NCBI GenBank assembly: GCA_010909165.1
Contig: VJWM01000044.1
Span: 1,860,001 to 1,924,000, forward strand
Direction of reading: 5' to 3'
DNA length: 64,000 bases
From: Anthoceros angustus
Taxonomy: Eukaryota > Streptophyta > Anthocerotopsida > Anthocerotales > Anthocerotaceae
This document shows, in pieces, positions 9,691 through 21,461 of the stretch; within the stretch, counting starts at the first letter, position 1, and each line of letters opens with the position of its first letter. The translations under genes and the position numbers were made by a program. The notes below the pieces were generated by a model. It had not been told where the DNA came from, did no database searches, and saw only the letters and a program-made list of their open reading frames with translations.

Positions 9691-11217
9691 CCTTAGCACC
9701 ATCCTACGGTGCATACGGTGAAGCTAGGGGGGACAAGAAGGAACAGTATCCTATCACCGATGGAAGGTGTGGCCCATTTGCGTGAAGGGTTAAAAGATTT
9801 GCGCCCATAGGTGACCTGAAGAGTATAAGTGGTGGGAAGCCTTTTGGACCGGAAGGAGATTGCTATCATTGTGAGAATAACATTGGGCTAGTGCTACGTC
9901 CTTGGAAGTGGTTTTCACGTGCGAAGTGGATCATACCGACCACTTCAAGTGCGATGAAGCTTTGCTAGATGAGGCATTATTGAGGGACCTCCCACATGAT
10001 ATGTATTTGGGGCATATCAAAATGCGGAAGGCAACGTGGAAATGGCACGATGAATGGGGACATAACGGAACCGAGAGGGATGCCGGCTGCAATACGGACA
10101 CGCATAAGTGCCATTCGGATTGGGAGGTCATTGACGTGAAGCTAAACGCACCACGACCTCACTTTCTTATCCACTAGTATCGGACCGAGCACATAGATGC
10201 GTATGAAGGAGATATGTGCAGAACATAGTCCGCCAGAGTGGTAACCCATCCGTCCAATGCCGAGGAAAAAGGGAATAAGATCCATTACCTAAAAACATAC
10301 AGGAGGTATTTGTGAATGAAACATATCCCAGACATGGGTTTGTGTTGAACGACGGAAACATCCGTATGGACAAAAAGCGATAAGGGATAAGCTCAAAGTT
10401 GCGTGGTTTCATACAACCCGCGAGTGAAAGTGTCACAAGATAGTGATGACAATGGAGGAGAAGCGGACCAAGTGATGACGATGGATTGAACTCGGGATGA
10501 GTGAAATCAAATCTCGCTTTTTCCCGGGTCCCAGTTAATGTTGTAAGTCCTGTCGATGTTTCGTGTTAGGAAATACCGTCTGTGGCTTTTGTGGTGTCAT
10601 AACAAAACCACATTTCCATCCCAAAACTGAGTTTACAATGCTCCCGGCAGAACGGCCTTCCTCACCGCTCCTACTTTGCATCATTCCCTAGGTTCGAGCC
10701 ACCACCATTCGACACAAACATTCTTTGGATGGAAAGTAGTAACTTTATCCGGTGACACCTTTTTTCGAGTGCTTTTCCGAATGCCTTCAAAACTGCTTTA
10801 GGGCCCATCAAAACCCCTTCGTAGATTATTTATGAAAACCCCTTCAGATTATTCACCCCTTCAAAATTATCGGTTGCTTTTTAGCATATCATGCTGGTTA
10901 CACATGCCTAAAATAACGTCCAAAACTGTTAGGAGGAGTATGTAATATATCTAAAATAGAATATTAAATATGTATACCATACAAGAAGAATATAAGAATT
11001 CAACTTGGACGAATTTCCGTCTTGAGACTTGGTACTTAACAACTTGTACCATGGAATGCCTAAGCTACTTGCAACAAGGACATCCACTCCCTGGAATGAA
11101 CATCTACATTCAAATTTATTATTGTAGTGTGGAAGATTATTTTATCCCAACTCTTTTTCTTCCGCCTAACGACGTTAGGGGGGGCCGAGAGACACTTTGA
11201 GTATCACCCTCTTTTTA
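9691..11217. other. unassigned, probably old transposon sequence
   Basis: The longest clean frame (9902-10177, plus strand, 91 aa) has no recognisable motif, and frames break around it. Context suggests decayed mobile DNA, but I cannot name a family. The last 300 bases are AT-rich. Confidence 0.3.
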
Positions 11218-11244
11218 GCGAGGTGGGGCAGTGTCTAGAGGAGA

Positions 11245-11454
11245 GTTGTGAGGGGAGAAAGTTATGTACCTAGCTTAGGCATTCTTGTTAACTCTTGTTG
11301 AAGTAAGGAGCGGCAACAGAGGTGCTGACTGCGAGTCATCCCATGGAAGGATGGCAGGCTACTTAGAGGCCTAGTGCTCGTGTCTTTGTGGTCTTTTTGC
11401 TTCTAACTGCGTGCCTGCCCCACCTCATTGGAAAGGGGGTGTTACTTGTGGTAT
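11245..11454 (+). mobile_element. LTR-retrotransposon 3' end with polypurine tract, copy 1
   Basis: Reads AGGTGCTGACTGCGAGTCATCC, then a C-rich stretch, then the polypurine run GGAAAGGGGG followed by TGTTAC, the usual PPT/LTR junction form. Related copies occur at 12,450-12,639 and 45,570-45,720, the last joined to a Ty3-type gag-protease remnant. No full domain is left. Confidence 0.45.
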
Positions 11455-12360
11455 CCCTACTAGAAATGCCTGCTTATGTTACACTTTATGTTAAGATTTG
11501 GACCCTCGATGTAACACTATGTTGCAATTTTGGGCTATGTAACACTTTTGGGCCCTTTGTTACACTTTGGCTTGGAAACCGACTGCTTTTGTTGCAATCA
11601 TGTTGGTAATTATGTTGAGATGAGGTGAGAAATTGCTTTGTCCCTCTCAAAGTTCGATTTGAGATATAAAGTGTTACAAGAAAAGTCTTGTAACTTCCTT
11701 TTATAGGCTTGCACCGAACCTCCTCCTCAAAAATCTACCATTCTCTTTTACTTTTGTCCTATGGAATACCACGGTTTTACATAGATTGTTACCATCGTAT
11801 ACATCCATCAATGCCACCACACATAAATATCCAGGCTATTCAATACGTTCTTTGTACTATACGGTATCAGGTTTATAGTGGATATATATGGCTATCGATT
11901 TTCAATGATATGTATTCATATTATATTTTGTATGTAATAAATATATATGTTACATAATTTGGTTACGTATGTATGTCGGGTATGCGTGGCATTTATTATA
12001 TAGTACTTTATTACACTTTAACGGGGAGTTAGGCAAATCGCAAGTACATCTTTATGCCCCAAATTTCTTGAAGTTGAGGTGGAAATAAGACCAAGCAAAG
12101 TTGTTAAGATGGTGAGAGAAGGTGGAGAAGAAAATCACTCGAGAACTTAACAGTGTCTCCGACAAACTTAATGCTAAGCTCTTAATGGTGAGGTGAAAGG
12201 TCGAGAGACCACTTGTATGTTGTTAAGATGGTGAGAAGGTGGAGAAGAAAATCATAAACTTAACACCAAGCCAACTAACTTAATGCGTGCTTGCAAATGG
12301 AACACAGTGTTACATGAAATTATATGACAAAAGCCCGTGGACTGAAGTGGAGGTGGGGCA
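11455..12360 (+). mobile_element. TIR DNA transposon (CACTA-like), copy 1
   Basis: Left end CCCTACTAGAAATGCC..., followed by many subterminal TGTTACA/TGTAACA and TGTTGCAAT motifs, typical of subterminal repeats in CACTA elements. Canonical CACTA ends read CACTACNAGAAA, so the first bases differ. No transposase; the right end is eroded. Also contains repeated GAGGTGAAAG...GTTAAGATGGTGAGA blocks. Confidence 0.5.
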
Positions 12361-12410
12361 TGCGGTAAACCTTGAGACCGTAACCTTGCGAGAGAAAGAG
12401 CGTGTACTTA

Positions 12411-13700
12411 GCGAGGTGGGGCGGTTCAGAGGAGAGTTGTGAGGGGAGAAAGTTATGTACCTAGCTTAGGCATTCTTGTTAACTCTGTTGTAAGGAGCGG
12501 CAACAGAGGCTGATCATGAGTCATCCCATGGAAGGATGGCAGGCTACTTAGAGGCCTAGTGCTCGTGTCTTTGTGGTCTTTTTGCTTCTAACTGCGTGCC
12601 TGCCCCACCTCATTGGAAAGGGGGTGTTACTTGTGGTATCCCTACTAGAAATGCCTGCTTATGTTACACTTTATGTTAAGATTTGGACCCCTGGATGTAA
12701 CACTCATGTTGCAATTTTGGGGCTATGTAACACTTTTTGGGCCCCTTGTTACACTTTGGCTTGGAAACCAGACCAGTGCTTTTGTTGCAATCATGTTGCA
12801 ATTATGTTGAGATGAGGTGAGAGGTGCTTTTGTCCTCTCTCAAGATTGCAACATATAAAGTGTTACAAGAAAAGTCTTGTAACACTTTTATAGGCTTGGT
12901 ACCGAACCTCCTCCTCATCTACCATTCTCTTTTTACTTTTGTCCTATGGAATACCAAGTTTTACATAGTTGTTACTACTGATACATCCATCAATACCACC
13001 ACACATAAATATCCGTATCAATACGTTCTTTGTACTATACGTGTATCATTTATAGTGATATATATGGTATCGTATTTTCAATGATATATGTTCATATTAT
13101 ATTTTGTATGTAATAAATATGTATGTTATACGAGTTACGTATGTATGCTGGTATGTACATGTTTATTATATGGTACTTTGTATTTACTATTTGTGCAAAT
13201 CTCGACGCATCTTTATGCCCCAAATTTCTAGCACAACAGTGAGGTGAAAGGAGAGACCAGAAGCAGGTTGTTAAGATGGTGAGAGAAGGTGGAGAAGAAA
13301 ATCACAAACTTAACACCAAGCCAACAAACTTAATGCTAAGCTCTTAATGGTGAGGTGAAAGGTCGAGAGACCACTTGCATGTTGTTAAGATGGTGAGAGA
13401 AGGTGGAGAAGAAAATCATAAACTTAACACCAAGCCAACTAACTTAATGCGTGTTGCAAATGGAAAGTGTTACATGAAATTGTAACAAAGGACTGTGAAT
13501 ATAAGGTGTTTTCAGTATATGTTTGAAATCATAAACAATGCTTGTGAGAAAGAGGGTGTACTTAGGAGGGTGAGGAGAGAGAGAGAGCCAGTTCATGTTA
13601 AGATGGTGATAGCATGAGAAGGAATAAGGTCAAACTTAATACCAAGCCTACATAGCATGTTGCAATTTGACGGACATAAAATTACGAAGGCGCCTTCCAG
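12411..13700 (+). repeat. tandem unit 2 (~1.25 kb)
   Basis: Second copy of the unit starting at 11,218: retrotransposon 3' end to 12,639, then the TIR transposon. It keeps extra 3' sequence (to CATGTTGCAATTTG) that matches the palindrome arm around 26,270. Confidence 0.7.
12640..13690 (+). mobile_element. TIR DNA transposon (CACTA-like), copy 2
   Basis: Left TIR CCCTACTAGAAATGCCTGC. The right half (from about 13,085) matches 25,711-26,335, where the intact right TIR, read inward, is CCCTACTAGAAAAGGCAACC. The two ends agree at most of their first ~29 bases. Left flank GTGGTAT and the right flank elsewhere (TATCAGAGC) suggest insertion into a TGGTATCAGAGC site with TAT duplicated. No transposase is encoded, so it is non-autonomous. 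Confidence 0.55.
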
Positions 13701-16700
13701 CCAGCGTTACTTCTAGCCAGCAGCCAGGATGAAGTGTCTCGGCTGCGCGACCTCGAGACAATGGCCTCACGGTCCTTGCTCCGCCAATCGGACTCTACAC
13801 CGTGACGCTCTTTGAGCGCCTGGTAGGCAAGCGTAGAGCGCCGTCAAAATTGGTAGCAACGAAGCAGCGGCGAAGGAGGAAATAAGCATGGATGCGGCCG
13901 GAGCTCCGACTCAGGCCTTCGGCAACCCGGGAGTATGGATCGGCTGGCTGGCACCAAGCTCGGTTGCGGAGATGCAGGAGTCCATGGACCCCATAAAGGT
14001 GGGCGCAAGCATTGTGACCAGTACGCTATGTGGACTTGGGCCCTGAGTCGTGGAGGAAGCGAGGATTGTGGTGCGGGCAGTGGCATGGGCGTGTTCAAAT
14101 AGTGCGGACGACAGCGTTGGCAGTATTCCTAGTCACGCGAGTTTGCGGCGTAAGGCGAGATGCTTTGGCGGGCGATCAACAAGGAGGTCCGAGTCCGGGA
14201 ACCTCGCGGGAGGGACAGGCGATGGACCGCCAGTCTGAGAAGATGGCCTCCAGCAGCCAGAGGAGGAAGAAGAGGCCAGTGGTGCAGGTCAACAAACCTC
14301 GAGAAAGGAAGATAAGGGCCAGCCACCCGAGCGCTCGGAGCCAGTTGCGGCTCACGTTGAGCTGGAGCAGCGGACAACCAGCATCGTGCAGTGGTCTCCG
14401 GACAATCGGCCTCCAGCTCTGGACGAAAGGAGAGGAAAAGGTCGATGGGACCTAAGAGAGCTGCGGAAGGTATAGAACCATGGAACACAGTGAGCGCAAG
14501 CATTGTAACCCGGCGCTATCCAGGACTTGGTGGGCCATAGCCTGGATGAGGCTGAGGAGGATTCGGTCAAAGAGTGGCGCTCCGTATTCCGGAGGCTATG
14601 CGGGCGTTTGACGGTGTCACCCAGTGGTCCGAGTTATCTTGTCGAAGATGTTGGTCGGGCCAGCAAAAGAGTTCGATCAAGAACCTCAGGGAGATCGAGA
14701 GAAGGACCTTGGAGGGTCCACGAGGCAACCATACCCAGTTCATGAGGAGGGTTGGGGGCGTAGTCCCGAGGCCCCTCAAAGGCGGAAGGAAAGATAGGCT
14801 TGGCAGCCGATCTTGGCTCTGAAGCCAGGCAGGCCCGAACCACTGTGATTTGGTTGATGTTGGACACAGTGGCAGACGAGGAAGGGTGAAGGGTAGTGAC
14901 GGATCATTGTCACTGGAACTTGCTCACAAGGTGGATCCTTGGTGATAATTTAATGAGTGTTCCCATAAAGCGGCAGCTTGATGGGCAGAAATTTCCGGTG
15001 AGGAAGGATCATCTTGGGCAGGTTCAGCAGGCACTCCATCGGCGAGGCGAAAGGCCACCTCCGTCCGGGACTATCCCCCTACGGGGGAATCCATGTATGG
15101 GCGGATTCCGACCCTCTTGAAGGATGGGGAGGTAGGCGGGCTCGCTGCAGAGGTGGCGGCCCTGCCGAGGCGGGCGGGCCGAGGCACCAGTGAGGCCGAC
15201 CCCCTAAGGGAGGTCCGGAGGAGGGCGGGAGAGGATGCTGGGGCTCCACTCGTCTGGAGCGGACCCCTCACCACTAGGAAGTGTGGTGGGAAGATCCTGC
15301 TTCCTCCTCTCTGGTATGCCCGCGAGCGGCGATCTGTGCCGAGGCAGCCTCGCTCAAGCAGCCCAACTCTGACCAGTCTGGCGGCAGCCGATGAGCCCAG
15401 CAGAACTACTTGGTGTACCAGCGGAAAGCGGGCGGTGCCACATAGCCGCCTAGCACTTGGCGCGAAGGTGCGGTACACAGCCTGCCCTTGCAGGTGTAAG
15501 AGGCTAAGAGGCGGTGAGAAGGCGAAAGAGGCGCGAGGCGGTCCTTGGCGGCAACCCACCGAGCGATCTGTCGCCCGGGAAGCCAAGGGGTCGGCTCGAA
15601 CCCCCTCACCCCTCAAGGCCCCGGGGCCAGAGGCGGTAAATTGGCGGCAAGGCCAAGGAGGTGAGCGCTCGGGACCTCGGCACTCGGGACACTAGGTCAC
15701 GGTGGGTCCGAAGAACCCAGTCCGGACTTGCTCCAGGGGCTATGATCGCCGGTCCTTGGCGGACAACCGTGGATACCCGCTCCCACCGGACGAGGACTTT
15801 TGGGGCCTCACCAATGGCGGCCGTGGAAGAGACCACTGACGGGGTCACAGCTACCGTCATGGGCGGTATGCTCTGCCGAGGGTCTGCTGGAATAGAAGAC
15901 CAAGTGGGAGAGTGGAAAGCCACAAGGGAGGCGCATGGTGCTCCTCCGGAGGCGATTGGGCGGCGGCCCGAGGCGGAGGAGGGCGGAGCTCTCGGCCGCC
16001 ATGAAGAAGGAAGCGCCCGGGAGGCCGAAAGGTAAAGGGTCCATTAATGATGGGATGGGACTAAATTCAGCATTGGTGTGATGGGCAGTTTGAAACTGAG
16101 ACTGAGCGAGCCTGAGCCCAGCCAATTTGAGGACCTCTCTGAGGCGGAGAGGGCAGTGTGACGAAGGAGGCGAAGGAGGCCGGTAGCGAAGAAGGCTTCG
16201 CTGACTGGGCGGGGCGGCCCAGTGGACCCGGCCTGGTGGCGAAGCCAGTGGTGGGCGGCAAAGGAGGCAGGCCACAGTGCCTAAGACCAGGCCGCGATCC
16301 TGCTGTCCAGGCGTGGTGAGCAGGTGGAGAGGAGGAGTGGACCGAGATAATGCTGCGGCCCCTAACACTGAAGGCGGAGGCAAGGCGAGGCGGGCCAGGC
16401 AGTGCGGGCCAGCCATGCGCAGGAAGGAAGCCCAGCGACAAGGAGATGGAGGATCTCCGGACTCGGATTCGCGTGAGGTGGAACAATGGCGAGATGGAAG
16501 ACATAAAGAGACCTAGAGTTGCGGCTCAAGTTACCAGAGGAATGGTAATGCAGCAAGGCGTGATCACCGCGGATCACGAGCGAGATAAATGACTCCGGCT
16601 ACGTTGGCGGACGGAGAGTAAGGCGATGGAGCAGGGCGGGGCGTCGCGAAATGGGAAGGACTGGGCAGAAGCACGCAATCTGGCGAGTTGCCCGACCGCT

Positions 16701-17354
16701 GGAGAGGAGATGGCGGAGCTAACGGCCGGGATGAGCGGGGCGAGCCTTCAGGGCCTTGCAGAAAAAGGCTGAGTCTAGTTAAGAAGAAGGCGGAAGGGAG
16801 GCCTGCGCTATGGCAGTGGTGGCGGTGAGGCGGAAAGGCTGAAAGGGCAGTGAACCTTGTTGGCCCAGTTGCGAGGAGGTGACGGCGGTGGCCTCCATTG
16901 ACCCGGCTGGCCAATGAACTGGCCGGGGAGATGGTCAAGCCCGGACGTGCTTTCGACTCGGGCACCAATGGCGAAGGGAGTGTCGGTGCTCGGGCACATG
17001 TGGAAGAGGCAATCCGGCAAATTGACTCGGTTTTACCTACTACCACGGCGAGCTCCTTAGGCATTGGAAGCCTCTCGGCGCCCGCTACTGAGCGGACCCC
17101 GGAAGGCTCGAGAAGAGGATGAAGGGCATGGGGACAGCAGGGGACCCTAGTGGCCTGGGCAGTGAGGGGAGAAGAGCCTCGGGAGGAGGCGGGGCCAGCC
17201 AATAGCGGACCTCGGTAAGTCCACAGCCTTTGCTCGGGAGGATAGAGTGGCAGCCTGAAAGGCGCGGAAGGAAAAACCAGCTGGGCCAAGACAGGGTGGG
17301 TGGGTAGGGATGAGGCCTAGCGATAGAGGTCCATGAGATGAGAGTCGGAGCTTG
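13701..17354 (+). mobile_element. L2-type retroelement internal region, copy A (outside the palindrome)
   Basis: GC-rich sequence homologous, with many gaps, to the minus strand of 21,462-25,052 and to 26,336-29,890. The copies share blocks such as AACATTGTAACTGCGCTATCC-like and GTGGATCCTTGGTGATAATTT-like segments. Frames are short and overlap on both strands. The only protein-like signal is a charged coiled-coil-type stretch, better preserved in the other copies. It precedes LTR A, so it reads as internal region then 3' LTR. Confidence 0.55.
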
Positions 17355-17619
17355 GGGGCAGGACCCCGTGTCGTCGGACACAGTCGGGCCGAGATGAAGA
17401 CGGACAGGCCGGACTCGGGAAATAAAGCGAGACTCCCGAAGTTCGGACTCGGGTCGGGCCAGGACCTCAAGGTCCGGGACTCGAGAAGCGGAGGGTCCCC
17501 CTCAGGCAATTCTGTTGGGAGGCGGACGGTCGTTCAGTCAGCCCTACGGGTGGGAGGCCAGATGTGAAGGTGATGTACACACGTCCGTCACAGGGGCGGT
17601 CAGCTTTTCAGGAGCCTTG

Positions 17620-19550
17620 ATCTGGTATTGGAAACTCCTGTTGGATTGTGTCTTTGAGTGATTTTTGTTTTTATTAAGTTTGGTGTCGAGAAGAGCTAGG
17701 TTATGAGTAGGAAGGGATATTTATAGTAGAAAGTGTCCTTGGCCTATGAGTTTTTAGGTTGTTTTGTGGGTTAAATAATAATCGGTCCTTGGACTATGAA
17801 CTCGATACTCCTTGGCCTTTGGTCTTGGAATATTTAATAAAAGGCCTATATATGGGCGGGGGTCCCCATATTTGGCGGTCCAGTAGGCTAGAATTCGAAC
17901 CAGCAGGCGGTAGTTGAGTGTGTGTGTGTTGTTGGGGTGTCTGGGGACTATGTTTGAAGGCGGTTGGCGAGGTGAGGCGGTCGTGGAAGGAAGGCGGTCG
18001 CGGAAGAAGAAGTGGTGGCCGGTTGGCGGTCGTGAGTTTGGAAATATAACCCTAAGGGAACTCGGAAGGCCTGGTGGCGTGGGTAGCTCGGACGATCCAC
18101 AGCGGGCCGAGCTACAGCAATAAAGGCGAGCCACAGTGGCGGCGGGGCTCGCGATTCTGGAAGGAAGAAACCACAGGATTGACCAAGTTGGAGATTAGGC
18201 GAGTTATCAGCAATTTGTAGGCGGTGAGGTTTGCGGAGCATGGCCCAAGGTTGCGAAATTTGTTGTGGCCAAATATGGACCATTGGAGGAATTAAGGTGG
18301 AATTGGTGAGGCGGGACTTGGGATCATGGAAAAAGCAGTGGAGAGTTTATGGGAGGATTTTCCGGATCGAAGGAAGGAGGACCCATAAATTCAGCGACAA
18401 AGGAGACGACCAAATCGGAGGGTGCGGAGATAACATGGGCGGGGGTAGTGGCATCCTAGGAATAGAACTTTGGATAGGATGCCATCTTGGACCTAAGGCC
18501 GTCAAAAAATTGTAGGCGCCTCTTGGCGTTGACCGTTTTAGGACACAGAATGCGGTGGCTATGGCGGACAATTGTATAAAGGGGCTTGGTTGTGCCCCTC
18601 ACATGAGATAACTCTGGTTGAGATCCCCATGCTGTGGCTGGTTGGAGCGTCCAGATTAGCGGAGGTGGTGTCTGGAGGCTCCTAGGGGTGGTCGAGGCTT
18701 GCTCCTGGGGAGGAGGGTGATAGAGCAATCTTCGACAAGGAGGAGGAAACCAAGGGATTGGCGGGGTGGGTGCAGGCTTGCACCATGCTTTTCTGTGGCC
18801 TTGGGGGTTCTTCTTTCCTTCACCCTTGTTCACTGTTAGTTGTGTTCGAAATTGAGAGAAGTGTTGAGTGGATGGTTGGAAGCCTGTGAGGAGAGAGAGA
18901 GAGAGAAGATTGGGTGAGTGAACATGTCAGCGATGCGAGGTGTAAGAGGAGTTGAGAAGGAAACTAATTGAGAGACTAACGGTGGAGATTTGTGTGGATC
19001 AAAAGAATCGGTCTTGTTGGTGGAAGTGTGCTGAAGAAAGCATTCCTTGAATTGTGTGAGTGTGGCGCCCTTTGTGTGTGTGTGGGTGAGGGATTTGTGG
19101 AACTTTGGTCCCTAGGAATCGGTGTGTGTGTGCATGAAGTGTGGAGTCACGAATAAAGTCGATGCATGCGGTGGTAGGCCTTGAGTGCGAGATCCAGCGC
19201 CGTCTTGTGGAAATAAGTAGGGTTTGGCGTGGGACCCACCTGGTGAAGCAACTACCCGGTAGTGGTGAGCCACGCGGAATGGAATAAGATTTGCGATTGT
19301 GGAATAAGATTTGTGGTGGAATAAGATTAGAGTTGTGGAATAAGATCATGGTAGTTAGACAAGTCGGGAGGTAGTAGTAGTTGAGTAGATAGGTGAGAGT
19401 AATAGCGAGGTAAGTCACGGCTTAGGTGAAGGTCGATGGCGATAGAAGTTAGCGTCTCTTGGCACAAACCATTCCACTTGGGAGGCGAATCCTAAGCCTA
19501 CACATTGAGGGTGAATATGGACCTCACGGTGTCCCTAGACACAAATTCAC
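17620..19550 (+). repeat. L2 LTR copy A
   Basis: About 1.93 kb. It begins near ATCTGGTATTGGAAACTCC (the leading TGTAAACG is lost) and has the TATA box CCTATATATGGG near 17,846. It ends CCCTAGACACAAATTCAC without the final CACA and without a PBS. Marker blocks in order: GGATATTTATAGTAG, AACCCTAAGGGAACTCGG, GGTTGTGCCCCTCACAT, a GAGA run, GTGTGTGTG, TGGAATAAGATTTG repeats, and GTAGTTGAGTAGATAGGT. Confidence 0.75.
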
Positions 19551-19637
19551 CTCCATGATTCTTTGCATGGCATGTTCAAGAATGAAACTTAGCGACAAGT
19601 TTGACTTAGGAAGGACTAATTGGAGAGTTGAAGTCCT
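19551..19637. other. spacer between inverted LTRs A and B
   Basis: 87 bases not matching the LTR consensus; mirrored at about 31,711-31,797. It marks the junction where the two L2 LTRs meet with their 3' ends facing each other. Confidence 0.6.
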
Positions 19638-21461
19638 CACCTATCTACTCAACTACTACTACCTCCCGACTTGTCTACAGATCTTATTCCACAACCACAG
19701 ATCTTATTCCACGACCACAAATCTTATTCCACGACCAAATCTTATTCCACAACGCGGTGGCTCTCACCACTACGGTAGTTGCTTGACTACCGAGGTGGGT
19801 CCCACGCCAAACCCTAGCGACTTATTTCCGCGCAGGCGCCGGATCCACACGGCATCTGTGCACAGATCGGACTTTATTCACTCCACACTTCATGCACACA
19901 CCGATTCCTAGGGACCAAAGTTCACAAATCCCTCACCGCTTCACACACACACAAAGGCGCCACACTCACACAATTTTACAAGGAAGCTGTTTCCTCTTGT
20001 GCACACCAACTGACCGGTTTGGATTCTTTTGGATCCACAAATCTCCGTTAGTCTCTCAATTAGTTCCCTTCTCAACTCCTCTTACACCTCGCATCGATGA
20101 TGTTCATCCTTCACCCAATCTTCTCTCTCTCTCTCTCTCCCTCAATTCGCATGACCAACCATCCACTCAACACTTCTCTCTCAATTTGAACACAACTACA
20201 GAACAAGGGTGAAGGAAAGAAGAACCCCAGGCGTCACGGCGGCGTTACGAGCAAGCTCCGGACCCGCCCGCCAATCCCTTGGTTTCCTCCTCCTTTGTCG
20301 GCAAGATTGCTCTATCACCCCTCCTCCCCGGTTGCGCAAGCTCTCGACCACCACCCTAGGCGTCTCGCACACCACCTCTGTCAATCGGACGTCTCCAACC
20401 AGCCACAGGCGTGGGGATCTCAACCGAGTTATCGATGTGAGGGGCACAACCAAGCCCCTTTATACAATTCTTTGGGCGTCATAGCCACGGACTTTCCAGT
20501 CCTAAAAAGCGAGAGCGCCCCTACAATTTCGGACGGCCTTAGGTCCAAGATGGCATCCTATCCAAAGTTCTATTCCTAGGATGCCACTACTCCCATGTTA
20601 TCTCCGCACTCCCCTCCGATTTGGTCTGGCCCTTCGTCCTTTCTGCTGAATTTATGGGTCCTCCTTCCTCGTTCATCTGGAAAATCCTCCCATAAACTCT
20701 CCTTTGTTTTCCATGATCCCAAGTCCCAGCTCCCTCACCAATCCTCCACCTCGGACCCTCCAATGGTCCATATTTGGCCATTAGGCGTAAATTTCTGCTG
20801 CAACCTTGGGCGCCATGCTCTGCAAAACCCTCACGCCCACGCCTCAATTGCTGATAACGCCTCGAATCTCCAATCAATCCCCCACCTTCCTTCCAGAATC
20901 GCGAGCTCCCGCCGCCACCAGGGCCTGCCCTTTACAGCCTCGTGCCAGAGCTCGTGCCCTGTCAGGGATCGTCTGGAGCTACCCTGCTGCCGCCGCGCCT
21001 CGTGCCTTTCCGAGTTCCCTTAGGGTTATATTTCCCCGGAAACTCTACGACCGCCAACCGGCTTCCGCTACCACTTCTTCTTCCGCGACCGCTCCTTCCT
21101 TCCACGACCGCCCGACCAGTTCGCCAACCGTCTTCGAAACATAGTCCCGCACACCACACACGGTTCAACTACCCGGTTGGTTCGACCTCTAGCCTACGGA
21201 CCTCTGCCAAATATGGGACCCTCCCCCATATATAGGCCTTTTATTAAATATTCCAAGACCAAAGGCCAAGGAGTATCGAGTTCATAGTCAAGGACCGATT
21301 ATTATTTAAAAACAACCCAAAACTCATAGGCCAAGGACACTTTCTACTATAAATATCCCTTCCTACTCATAACCTAGCTCTTCTTGACACCAAACTTAAC
21401 AAAAACAAAAATCACTCAAAGACACAATCCAACAGGAGTTTCCAATACCAGATCGTTTACA
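19638..21461 (-). repeat. L2 LTR copy B (minus strand), truncated at its 3' end
   Basis: On the minus strand it starts TGTAAACGATCTGGTATTGG at 21,461 and runs to GAGTAGATAGGTGAG near 19,638. It lacks the last ~150 bases present in copy C (the CACAAACCATTCCC ... CTAGACACA tail). Its TATA box corresponds to CCTATATATGGG. Confidence 0.75.

Larger units (their letters stand above)
11218..12410 (+). repeat. tandem unit 1 (~1.2 kb)
   Basis: Begins GCGAGGTGGGGC and carries a retrotransposon 3' end followed by a TIR transposon. The same order restarts at about 12,412 (GCGAGGTGGGGCGG), so the two units are a direct tandem duplication with small gaps between copies. Confidence 0.7.

Noticed and set aside
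9902-10177. 91-codon frame with several His and Cys
   Set aside because: His/Cys spacing fits no zinc-finger pattern I know, and the frame is isolated in decayed sequence.
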